A stretch of DNA of 45,951 nucleotides, taken from assembly GCF_021442385.1 (NCBI RefSeq), contig NZ_MUZA01000052.1, forward strand, positions 1-45,951. Reading direction: 5' to 3'. A model generated the notes under the pieces. That model made no database searches. It was not told the origin of the DNA and saw only the letters and a list, made by a program, of their open reading frames with translations. The DNA comes from Micromonospora sp. MH99 (GTDB lineage: Bacteria > Actinomycetota > Actinomycetes > Mycobacteriales > Micromonosporaceae). Positions 8,800-16,123 of the stretch are shown here, piece by piece. Each line of letters begins with the position of its first letter. Within the stretch, counting starts at the first letter, position 1. A program made the position numbers and the translations under genes.

Positions 8800-9188
8800 G
8801 CGACCTTCAACTCTTGCGGGGAAATGAACACCCCACGGCGTCGGAATGCCGCAGGCGCGTGCACCACGGCGTCGACGCGGGCGGCGCGGGTGTTGAAGGG
8901 GAACCAGAACTTTCGTAGCGACCGCGTCTCGACCCACGAGGGGGCGCCGCGCCCGTCGCGGGCGGAGAGATACTCCGCCAATGCCGCGAGGAAGACATCC
9001 CAATGATCGTCACCTGTTGGCGCTGGCTCCTGGGTCAGCAGGTCAGCGCGATGCTCGGATGCTTCCCAGCCGTACTCCTCCAGGAACTCCGCCACCAGAC
9101 GCCACCGCCTGGTGTCGTCGCTCCCGACGAGCAGGACACCCAGGCGTGCCACCGTCATCGGTTCGTACCTCGCAGCACGATTGCTCAC
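8796..9188 (-). CDS. Small conserved partner protein of the nucleotidyltransferase
   Basis: The 130-residue product begins MSNRAARYEPMTVARLGVLL and ends FRRRGVFISPQELKVA. I chose the GTG at 9188 because TAGCGT lies 7 nt upstream, the spacing of a leaderless actinobacterial promoter. The gene overlaps the nucleotidyltransferase start by 4 bp. There are no membrane segments or signal peptide, and it is rich in Trp and Arg (RRWRLVAEFLEEYGWEASEHR, then RSLRKFWFPFNTRAAR). From memory, such proteins are found paired with DUF6036-type nucleotidyltransferases in actinobacteria. The arrangement of a small first gene and a nucleotidyltransferase second resembles AbiEi/AbiEii or MNT-type toxin-antitoxin pairs, but an antitoxin role is inference and no helix-turn-helix is obvious. 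Confidence 0.72.
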   Translation of the reverse strand: MSNRAARYEPMTVARLGVLLVGSDDTRRWRLVAEFLEEYGWEASEHRADLLTQEPAPTGDDHWDVFLAALAEYLSARDGRGAPSWVETRSLRKFWFPFNTRAARVDAVVHAPAAFRRRGVFISPQELKVA

Positions 9189-9195
9189 GGCGTCA

Positions 9196-9201
9196 ACGCT
9201 A
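9196..9201 (-). promoter_or_regulatory. -10 box (TAGCGT) of the nucleotidyltransferase module
   Basis: TAGCGT is 7 nt before the GTG at 9188, matching the TANNNT spacing seen at leaderless genes. It supports that start over the internal ATG ten codons later. Confidence 0.55.
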
Positions 9202-9245
9202 GTACAGGTCTGCGCCGATCGGCCGTAAGCCCTGCCCTCCGGCGA

Positions 9246-11348
9246 TCAGCCCTGGCGGAGCCAGACGGCGCCCAGCGGGGGCACCTGCAGTGCCGCGGAC
9301 GCCACCATCCCGTGCCACGGCACGTCCTCGGCGTGCACCGCACCCAAATTCCCCACCCCCGACCCGCCGTAGTGGTGGGCGTCGGTGTTGAGCACCTCGG
9401 CCCACGTCCCGCCGGCCGGCAACCCGATCCGGTAGTCGTGCAGCGGAGACGCGGAGAAGTTCGCCACGCACACCAGCGTCGAGCCGTCCGGGGCGATGCG
9501 GACGAATGACACGGTGTTGTTGGCGACGTCGTCGCCGGCGATCCAACGGAACCCGGCCGGCTCGGTGTCCTGCGCCCACAGCGCCGGGGTGGCCCGGTAG
9601 ACGCGGTTGAGGTCACCGACGAGCCGCTGCACACCGGCGCGGGCCGGGTCGTGCAGCAGGTACCAGTCGAGGCCGCGTTCCTCGCTCCACTCCCGGTCGT
9701 CGGCCAGCTCGGAGCCCATGAACAGGAGTTGCTTGCCCGGGTGCGCCCACATGTACGCGAGCAGCGCCCGTACGTTGGCCAGCCGCTGCCAGGTGTCGCC
9801 GGGCATCTTGCCGGCCAGTGAGCCCTTGCCGTGCACGACCTCGTCGTGGCTGATCGGCAGCACGTAGTTCTCGCTCCAGGCGTACGCGAGGGAGAACGTG
9901 AGCTGGTGATGGTGGTGCTGGCGGTAGATCGGGTCCTTCGAGGTGTAGAGCAGGGTGTCGTGCATCCAGCCCATGTTCCACTTGAACCCGAAGCCCAGCC
10001 CGCCCTCGGCGGTGGAGGCGGTGACACCCGGCCAGGCGGTGGACTCCTCGGCGATCATCACGACGCCGGCGTGGTGCTTGTAGACGGTCGCGTTCACCTC
10101 CTGCATGAACGCGATGGCCTCCAGGTTCTCCCGACCGCCGTACTTGTTCGGCGCCCACTGTCCGTGCTCGCGGGAGTAGTCCAGGTAGAGCATCGACGCG
10201 ACCGCGTCGACCCGCAGCCCGTCGACGTGGAACTGGTCGCACCAGTAGAGCGCGTTGGCGACCAGGAAGTTGCGCACCTCGCTGCGGCCGTAGTCGAACA
10301 CGTACGTACCCCAGTCGGGGTGTTCGCCCCGGCGCGGGTCGGCGTGCTCGTAGAGCGGGGTGCCGTCGAAGCGCGCGAGGGCCCACTCGTCCTTGGGGAA
10401 GTGCGCGGGCACCCAGTCCAGGATCACGCCGATGCCGGCGGCGTGCAGGGCGTCCACGAGGTGGCGGAACTCGTCGGGATCGCCGAAGCGGGACGTCGGC
10501 GCGTAGTAGCCGGTCACCTGGTAGCCCCAGGAGCCACCGAACGGGTGCTCCATCACGGGCAGGAACTCCACATGCGTGAAGCCCAGCTCGGTGACATACG
10601 CGGTGAGCTGATCGGCCAGCTCGCGGTAACCGAGGCCGGGCCGCCAGGAGCCGAGGTGCACCTCGTACACGCTCATCGGCTCCTGGTGCGGCTGACGCTC
10701 GGCCCGGCGGGCCAACCAGTCGTCGTCGTTCCACCGGTACGTCGAGTGGTGCACCACGGACGCGGTGGCCGGCGGCACCTCGGCGTACGCCGCCATGGGG
10801 TCGGCCTTGTCCCGCCACTGCCCGTCGGCGCCGAGCACCCGGTACTTGTAGCGGGCCCCGACCCGGGCGTTGGGGACGAACAGCTCCCACACGCCGCTGG
10901 AGCCGAGCGACCGCATCGGCCAGCCGTCGTCCGGACCCCAGCCGGTGAAGTCGCCGACCACCCGCACGCCGCGGGCGCTGGGCGCCCAGACGCTGAACGC
11001 CACGCCCTCGTCGAAGACGCGCGCGCCGAGCGCGTCCCACAGCCGCTCGTGCCGGCCCTCACCGATGAGGTGCAGGTCCAGCTCGCCGAGGGTGGGCGGG
11101 TAGCGGTACGGATCGTCGTGGACGGTGCCGTCGACCTCCACCCGGTAGTCGAGCACGGTGCCCTCGACGTGGCTCTCGAAGACGCCCACGTCGTGCACGC
11201 GCTTCATCGGGTGCCGCTCATCGCCGACGAGCAGCAGCACATCGCCCGCGCCCCGGCGCATCGTGCGGATCGTCGTCCACCCGTCGGCGGGGTGCGCGCC
11301 GAGCAGCGCGTGCGGGTCGTGCGTCACGCCGGTGATCAGCTGGTCCAT
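9246..11348 (-). CDS. glgB: 1,4-alpha-glucan branching enzyme GlgB
   Basis: A 700-residue GH13 enzyme that cuts an alpha-1,4-glucan chain and re-attaches it by an alpha-1,6 bond. N-terminal beta-sandwich (CBM48) segments occupy about residues 10-200 (AFSVWAPSARGVRVVGDFTGW at 117-137). The catalytic barrel follows, with the nucleophile Asp381 in GLRVDAVASMLYLDY, acid/base Glu434 in MIAEES and Asp502 in HDEVVHGKG; their spacing matches E. coli GlgB. The ATG at 11348 lies inside the end of glgE, a 13-bp overlap, so the two are an operon and translation is probably coupled. In the GlgE pathway GlgB branches the chains that GlgE extends, making new non-reducing ends. The last 156 residues are duplicated downstream as a remnant. 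Full length, no defects seen. Confidence 0.97.
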   Translation of the reverse strand: MDQLITGVTHDPHALLGAHPADGWTTIRTMRRGAGDVLLLVGDERHPMKRVHDVGVFESHVEGTVLDYRVEVDGTVHDDPYRYPPTLGELDLHLIGEGRHERLWDALGARVFDEGVAFSVWAPSARGVRVVGDFTGWGPDDGWPMRSLGSSGVWELFVPNARVGARYKYRVLGADGQWRDKADPMAAYAEVPPATASVVHHSTYRWNDDDWLARRAERQPHQEPMSVYEVHLGSWRPGLGYRELADQLTAYVTELGFTHVEFLPVMEHPFGGSWGYQVTGYYAPTSRFGDPDEFRHLVDALHAAGIGVILDWVPAHFPKDEWALARFDGTPLYEHADPRRGEHPDWGTYVFDYGRSEVRNFLVANALYWCDQFHVDGLRVDAVASMLYLDYSREHGQWAPNKYGGRENLEAIAFMQEVNATVYKHHAGVVMIAEESTAWPGVTASTAEGGLGFGFKWNMGWMHDTLLYTSKDPIYRQHHHHQLTFSLAYAWSENYVLPISHDEVVHGKGSLAGKMPGDTWQRLANVRALLAYMWAHPGKQLLFMGSELADDREWSEERGLDWYLLHDPARAGVQRLVGDLNRVYRATPALWAQDTEPAGFRWIAGDDVANNTVSFVRIAPDGSTLVCVANFSASPLHDYRIGLPAGGTWAEVLNTDAHHYGGSGVGNLGAVHAEDVPWHGMVASAALQVPPLGAVWLRQG

Positions 11349-13606
11349 CGGTCGTCCTTCGGGGCGGCTTCGGTCGGTGCGGAGGCGGGCGGGCGGGGCT
11401 TCGCCGGGCGACCCCCGGCCGAGCGGGGAGGTGCCGGGCGGGGAGGTGCCGGGCGGGGAGCGGACGAACGCGCGGGCGTCCCAGCGCCGGTCGGCGCCGT
11501 CCCAGCGCCGGTCGTCGCCGGTCCAGCGCCTGCCGTCGGGCCAGCGCCCGCCGTCGGGGCCGGTGTCGTCGGCGCGGTGCCGCCGGACAGGTCGTCCGGG
11601 ACGTCGGTGACCGTGAGGTCCGCCGGTTCGACGGCGGCAGGTGCCGGAGCGGTGGGCGCGACCGGGCGGCGGACGGTCAGCACGTGCGCCGGTTGCAGGT
11701 ACGGGTCGAGGCGTACCGCGTTGCGCTGACCCCAGTCGTAGCTGGTGCCGGTCAGCTCGTCGTACACGGTGAACCGTTCGTGCCAGTCGAACCCCAGCTC
11801 CGGCATGTCGAGCGTCGTGTTGCCCCACTGCACCACACGTGGGTCGAACGAGCAGATCACGATGACGGTGTTGCCGGTGTCCGGGTCGTGCTTCGACCAG
11901 CACAGCAGCGCGGGGTTGTCGATCTCGTGGAAGCGCAGGTTGCGCAGCTGGTGCAGGGCCGGGTTGTCCCGGCGTACCCGGTTGAGGGTGGCCAGGAACG
12001 GCGCCAGCGAGCGGCCCTGCGCCTCGGCGCCGGCCCAGTCGCGGGGGCGCAGCTCGTACTTCTCGTTGTCCAGGTACTCCTCGGCGCCGGGCCGGGCCAC
12101 GTGCTCGAACAGCTCGAAGCCGGCGTACAGACCCCAGGAGGGGGAGAGCAGCGCGGCCAGCACCGCCCGGATCTTGAACATCGGCGGGCCGCCGTGCTGC
12201 AACGAGGAGTGCAGGATGTCCGGCGTGTTCGGCCAGAAGTTCGGCCGCATGTGGTCGGCCGACGCGACCAGCTCCTCGCAGTACTCCCGCATCTCGGCGG
12301 CCGTCGTGCGCCAGGTGAAATAGGTGTACGACTGCGTGAAGCCGATCTTGCCGAGCCCGTGCATGATGGCCGGCCGGGTGAACGCCTCGGCGAGGAACAG
12401 CACGTCCGGATCGACAGCCTTCACCTCGGCGATCAGCCAGTGCCAGAAGTCGAACGGCTTGGTGTGCGGGTTGTCCACCCGGAAGATCCGGATGCCCTCG
12501 CCCACCCAGTGCAGCACCACTCGCAGCACCTCGGCGCGGATGCCCTCGGGGTCGTTGTCGAAGTTGACCGGGTAGATGTCCTGGTACTTCTTCGGCGGGT
12601 TCTCCGCGTACGCGATGCTGCCGTCGGCCCGGGTGGTGAACCACTCCGGGTGCTCGGTGACCCACGGGTGGTCCGGCGCGCACTGCAACGCCAGGTCCAT
12701 CGCCACCTCCAGGCCCTGCGCCGCGGCCGCCTCGATGAAGGCGCGGAAGTCCGCAGGCGTACCCAGGTCGGGGTGGATCGTGTCGTGGCCGCCCTCGGCG
12801 GCGCCGATGGCCCACGGCGAACCGACGTCGGTCGGTCCGGCGGTGAGCGCGTTGTTGCGGCCCTTGCGGTTGACCCGGCCGATCGGGTGGATCGGCGGCA
12901 GGTAGAGCACGTCGAAGCCCATCGCGGCCACACCCGGCAGCCGCTCGGTCGCGGTGGCGAAGGTGCCGGAGCGCCCACCCGCCGCTCCTTCGGAGCGCGG
13001 GAAGAACTCGTACCAGGCCGAGAAGAGGGCCCGCTTGCGGTCAACCCAGAGGGTGTACGCCTCACCGGCGGTCACCAGCTCCCGCACCGGGTGCTCCCAG
13101 AGCAGGTCGGCCAGGGCCAGCGCCGGGTCGACGCGCTGCGGCAACGGAAGGCCGGTGTCCACGAGGGCGGTGAGCGCGTCGGCGAGGCGGGCCCGGTCAG
13201 CGGCCGGTACCAGTTCGCGGGCGGCGGCCAGCACACGTGCGCCCTCGGCCAGGTCGTTGGCCAGGTCCTCCGGCCCCTGCCCGGCGGCGATCTTCTTGGT
13301 CACCGCGTTCTGCCAGGTCAGGTACGGGTCTCCGAACGCCTCGACGGAGAAGGTCCAGGAGCCGACGGCGTCCGGGCGGATCGTGGCGTGCCAGCGGTCC
13401 TGGCCGGGCTCGCCGGGGCGCATCCGGGTGAACGGCCGTTGCTCGCCGTCCGGGCCGCTCCACACCACGTTGCAGCCCAGCGCGTCGTGCCCCTCCCGGT
13501 AGGCGCGCGCCGACACCGGAACCGGCTCGTCGACGACTGCCTTGGCCGGGTACCGCCCGCACGAGACGACGGGGGAGACGTCTTCGATCGGGAACCGTCC
13601 TGTCAC
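11336..13606 (-). CDS. glgE: Alpha-1,4-glucan:maltose-1-phosphate maltosyltransferase GlgE
   Basis: GlgE transfers maltosyl units from maltose-1-phosphate to growing alpha-1,4-glucan. The 756-residue protein has the N-terminal domain (EDVSPVVSCGRYPAKA), the GH13 barrel with nucleophile Asp378 in FRVDNPHTKPFDFW, acid Glu407 in FLAEAFTRP, Asp463 in NTPDILH, and the YLPPIHPIGRVNRKGRNN signature at 235-252. The GTG at 13606 has TAGGTT 6 nt before it, so the mRNA is probably leaderless. Catalysis looks intact. Known GlgE proteins are about 660-700 residues; here the core ends near 650 (HVLTVRRPVAP) and about 105 Pro/Ala/Gly/Thr-rich residues follow, including PTAGAGPTAGAG. glgB overlaps the 3' end. 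The usual partners treS and pep2 are not adjacent; glgM and glgC nearby can supply maltose-1-phosphate. Confidence 0.96.
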   Translation of the reverse strand: MTGRFPIEDVSPVVSCGRYPAKAVVDEPVPVSARAYREGHDALGCNVVWSGPDGEQRPFTRMRPGEPGQDRWHATIRPDAVGSWTFSVEAFGDPYLTWQNAVTKKIAAGQGPEDLANDLAEGARVLAAARELVPAADRARLADALTALVDTGLPLPQRVDPALALADLLWEHPVRELVTAGEAYTLWVDRKRALFSAWYEFFPRSEGAAGGRSGTFATATERLPGVAAMGFDVLYLPPIHPIGRVNRKGRNNALTAGPTDVGSPWAIGAAEGGHDTIHPDLGTPADFRAFIEAAAAQGLEVAMDLALQCAPDHPWVTEHPEWFTTRADGSIAYAENPPKKYQDIYPVNFDNDPEGIRAEVLRVVLHWVGEGIRIFRVDNPHTKPFDFWHWLIAEVKAVDPDVLFLAEAFTRPAIMHGLGKIGFTQSYTYFTWRTTAAEMREYCEELVASADHMRPNFWPNTPDILHSSLQHGGPPMFKIRAVLAALLSPSWGLYAGFELFEHVARPGAEEYLDNEKYELRPRDWAGAEAQGRSLAPFLATLNRVRRDNPALHQLRNLRFHEIDNPALLCWSKHDPDTGNTVIVICSFDPRVVQWGNTTLDMPELGFDWHERFTVYDELTGTSYDWGQRNAVRLDPYLQPAHVLTVRRPVAPTAPAPAAVEPADLTVTDVPDDLSGGTAPTTPAPTAGAGPTAGAGPATTGAGTAPTGAGTPARSSAPRPAPPRPAPPRSAGGRPAKPRPPASAPTEAAPKDDRWTS

Positions 13607-13612
13607 CCCGCC

Positions 13613-13618
13613 AACCTA
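13613..13618 (-). promoter_or_regulatory. -10 box (TAGGTT) of the glgE-glgB operon
   Basis: TAGGTT lies exactly 6 nt before the glgE GTG, leaving no room for a ribosome site and pointing to a leaderless transcript that starts at or next to the start codon. Confidence 0.6.
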
Positions 13619-13855
13619 CTGTGCGAGATCGGCTCGCGCGCGGCCAAGCCCGCCAGGTGCCCTTCTGCGCGATGACATCGGATGCCCAGGTGTTCCAGGG
13701 CGTGTCGCGGGACCTACCCCCGCGCCCCGCCCGGATCGTTGGCACCTCAGCAGCAGCACCCTCGGCGCGTCGAATTGCTCAACTGACAACGATCAAGGCC
13801 CGTCGCCGGGCTGGCCGGAGCGGATCACCGCACCACGGTGTGCGCGCAGGTGCCG

Positions 13856-13861
13856 TAGCCT
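13856..13861 (+). promoter_or_regulatory. -10 box (TAGCCT) of the inositol-phosphate-synthase-like gene
   Basis: TAGCCT is 6 nt before the ATG at 13868 and no Shine-Dalgarno sequence is present, again the leaderless pattern. It defines the rightward promoter of the 261-bp gap that the gene shares with glgE. Confidence 0.6.
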
Positions 13862-13867
13862 CCGGCC

Positions 13868-14812
13868 ATGATCGAAAAGGTGAAGGTCGCGGTCGTGGGC
13901 GTCGGCAACAACACCTCCGCGCTGGTGCAGGGAATCGCTCTCCACCGCGACAGCGGCAGTCTGGTGGGTGTCCGCCGGCCGATCGTCGACGGGCTCGCGG
14001 TGGGCGACATCGAGTTCGTCGCGGCCTTCGCCACCTCCCGGGAGAAGATCGGCCGGGATCTGACCGAGGCGATCTTCCTGCCGCCCAACAACTTCCCCCG
14101 ACTCGACTGCGACCTGCCCGAGGCGGGTGTCGCCGTCACCGAGGGACTCGTCGACTCGACCGGGGTGGACCGGGTGGCGGCGGCACTGGCCGGGGCGGAG
14201 GTGCTGCTCTACTCGGCGCCGAGTGGCCGACCGGAGACCGCCCGGGCGTACGCCGAGGCGGCGCGTACCGCAGGCGTCGCCTTCATCAACACCACCGCCG
14301 ACCCGATCTCCCGCGATCCGGACGTGATGAGCGGGTTCGAAGCGGCCGGTCTGCCGCTGCTCGGAGACGACCTGGCCAGCCAGTTCGGCACCTCGGTGGT
14401 GCACAACGCGCTGCTGCGGTTGCTCCGGGAACGGGGTCTCACGCTCGTCAGCTCCTACCAGGTCAACCTGGGCGGCACCGAGGACTTCCGCAACCTGGTC
14501 GAGAACCCCAACACCAAGAAGCAGTCCAAGCTCAACGCCCTGCCGGACGCCGACCGGGTCGAGGTGGCCCCGCTCGGCTATCTGCCGCACCTGGGATCAC
14601 AGAAGGTGGCGCATCTCAACATCGAGGCGCAGGGCTGGGGCGAGACGGTGGTGAGCCTCGACGTGAAGCTGAAGGTGGACGACCCGAGCGGCGCCGCCGG
14701 GGTCAACATCGACCTCATCCGCATAGCGGCGAGCGCGCTCCGCAACGGCCACGGTGGTCACCCTGCTCAGGCGACGTCGTTGCTCAAGTCCCCGCCCGGA
14801 ACGGCGATCTAG
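13868..14812 (+). CDS. Inositol-3-phosphate synthase (Ino1) family protein, divergent paralog
   Basis: The family converts glucose-6-phosphate to inositol-3-phosphate with NAD as a transient oxidant. The 314-residue protein has the NAD-binding GVGNNTSALVQG at 11-22, GDDLASQFGTSVVHN at 167-180, SYQVNLGGTEDF at 196-207, NTKKQSK at 215-221, IEAQGWGETVVSLDVKLKV at 252-270 and LLKSPP at 305-310, all landmarks of the Ino1 fold. It is shorter and clearly different from the canonical ~360-residue actinobacterial Ino1 as I remember it: a shorter middle part, and it stops right after the LKSPP motif. It may therefore be a second Ino1-like enzyme with a related substrate. Its place between glgE and glgM links it to glucose-phosphate use, but nothing else ties it to glucan synthesis. 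Confidence 0.85.
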   Translation: MIEKVKVAVVGVGNNTSALVQGIALHRDSGSLVGVRRPIVDGLAVGDIEFVAAFATSREKIGRDLTEAIFLPPNNFPRLDCDLPEAGVAVTEGLVDSTGVDRVAAALAGAEVLLYSAPSGRPETARAYAEAARTAGVAFINTTADPISRDPDVMSGFEAAGLPLLGDDLASQFGTSVVHNALLRLLRERGLTLVSSYQVNLGGTEDFRNLVENPNTKKQSKLNALPDADRVEVAPLGYLPHLGSQKVAHLNIEAQGWGETVVSLDVKLKVDDPSGAAGVNIDLIRIAASALRNGHGGHPAQATSLLKSPPGTAI

Positions 14813-14845
14813 ATCGGCCGGGCATCGTCGACGGGCTGGGCGCTG

Positions 14846-16051
14846 TCAGGCCCCCAGCACCGAGCGGTACACGTCGAGGGTCTGCCGGGCGATGGCGTCC
14901 CAGGAGAAGTGCTCCACCGCGCGCCGCCGGCCGGCCAGGCCGAACCGCTCGGTGCGCGCCGGGTCGGCGAGCAGCGTGTTGATCGCCGCCGCCAGGTCGG
15001 CCACGAACGTCTCCGGCTTCAGCGGCGTCCCGGACCCGTCGGTGGCCTGCTCGATCGGCACCAGCAGCCCGGTCTCGTCGTCGGCCACCACCTCGGGGAT
15101 GCCGCCGGTGGCGGTCGCTACCACCGCCGTCTCGCAGGCCATCGCCTCCAGGTTGACGATGCCCATGGGCTCGTACACCGAGGGGCAGACGAAGACTGTC
15201 GCGTGGGTGAGCACCTGGATCACCTCGGGCTTGGGCAGCATCTCGGCCACCCAGACCACGCCGGAGCGGTTGGCCCGCAGCTCGGCGACCAGCTCCTGGA
15301 CCTCGGTGGCGATCTCGGCCGTGTCGGGTGCGCCGGCGAGCAGCACGAGCTGGGTGTCCGCCGGCAGTTCCCGGGCCGCCCGCAACAGATACGGCAGGCC
15401 CTTCTGCCGGGTGATCCTGCCCACGTACACCACGCTGGGCAGCGCGGGGTCGATGCCGAGCCGCTCCAGCACGTCGGTGCCGGAGTCCCGCGCGTACTGC
15501 ACGGTGTCGATGCCGTTGTAGACCACCCGGACCCGGTCCGGGTCGACCTGCGGGTAGGCGGCGAGCACGTCGTTGCGCATTCCCGCACTGACCGCGATCA
15601 CCGCGTCGGCGGCCTCCATCGCGGTGCGCTCGATCCAGGAGGAGAGCGTGTAACCGCCGCCGAGCTGCTCGGCCTTCCACGGCCGCAGCGGTTCCAGGCT
15701 GTGCGCGGTCAGCACGTGCGGCACCCCGTGCAGCAGCTTCGCGGTGTGCCCGGCCATGTTCGCGTACCACGTGTGGCTGTGCACCACGTCGGTGCCGGCG
15801 GCGCCGGCGGCCATCTCCAGGTCCACACCCATCGTCCGCAGCGCGGCGTTCGCGCCGGTCAGGCCGGGCGGATCGGTGTACGCCGTGACGCCCGGCTCGG
15901 TGCGCGGCAGGCCGAAGCAGTGCACGCGTACGTCGGTGAGGTGGCGCAACTCCCGGGCCAGGTACTCGACGTGCACGCCCGCGCCGCCGTAGACCTCCGG
16001 TGGGTACTCGCGGGTGAGCAGATCGACGCGCAGCGGGGTGGGTTCCGTCAT
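14846..16051 (-). CDS. glgM: ADP-glucose-dependent maltose-1-phosphate synthase / glycogen synthase (GlgM/GlgA)
   Basis: A 401-residue GT4-type retaining glycosyltransferase. It has the N-terminal TREYPPEVYGGAGVHVEYL glycogen-synthase motif, HSHTWYANMAG, YVGRITRQKGLPYLLRAA near the centre, and the C-terminal SVYEPMGIVNLEAMACE donor-binding motif with both conserved Glu residues. Its organisation, divergent from glgC, is that of the mycobacterial Rv1212c/Rv1213 pair, whose product makes maltose-1-phosphate from ADP-glucose and glucose-1-phosphate and feeds GlgE. With glgE in the same block, GlgM is the better name than classical GlgA (which adds single glucose units), but sequence alone does not settle this. 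The ATG at 16051 follows TAGGGT by 8 nt, so it is likely leaderless. Confidence 0.88.
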   Translation of the reverse strand: MTEPTPLRVDLLTREYPPEVYGGAGVHVEYLARELRHLTDVRVHCFGLPRTEPGVTAYTDPPGLTGANAALRTMGVDLEMAAGAAGTDVVHSHTWYANMAGHTAKLLHGVPHVLTAHSLEPLRPWKAEQLGGGYTLSSWIERTAMEAADAVIAVSAGMRNDVLAAYPQVDPDRVRVVYNGIDTVQYARDSGTDVLERLGIDPALPSVVYVGRITRQKGLPYLLRAARELPADTQLVLLAGAPDTAEIATEVQELVAELRANRSGVVWVAEMLPKPEVIQVLTHATVFVCPSVYEPMGIVNLEAMACETAVVATATGGIPEVVADDETGLLVPIEQATDGSGTPLKPETFVADLAAAINTLLADPARTERFGLAGRRRAVEHFSWDAIARQTLDVYRSVLGA

Positions 16052-16059
16052 GACCCCGC

Positions 16060-16065
16060 ACCCTA
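16060..16065 (-). promoter_or_regulatory. -10 box (TAGGGT) of glgM
   Basis: TAGGGT lies 8 nt before the glgM ATG, within the 72-bp divergent glgM-glgC gap. Spacing and lack of a ribosome site suggest a leaderless transcript. Confidence 0.5.
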
Positions 16066-16111
16066 GTGCAGAAGACTCCCCGTACGAGTGGTGAAGTCCG
16101 ACGCGGGTGGA

Positions 16112-16117
16112 TAGCGT
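16112..16117 (+). promoter_or_regulatory. -10 box (TAGCGT) of glgC
   Basis: TAGCGT is 6 nt before the glgC ATG at 16124. The two divergent -10 boxes are under 50 bp apart, so their -35 regions must overlap and the genes are probably controlled together. Confidence 0.55.
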
Positions 16118-16123
16118 CGGGGC

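Noticed and set aside
11400..11660. GC-rich direct repeats in the glgE 3' end as a separate repeat element
   Set aside because: They lie in frame within glgE and encode its Pro/Ala/Gly tail, so they are treated as part of the gene.
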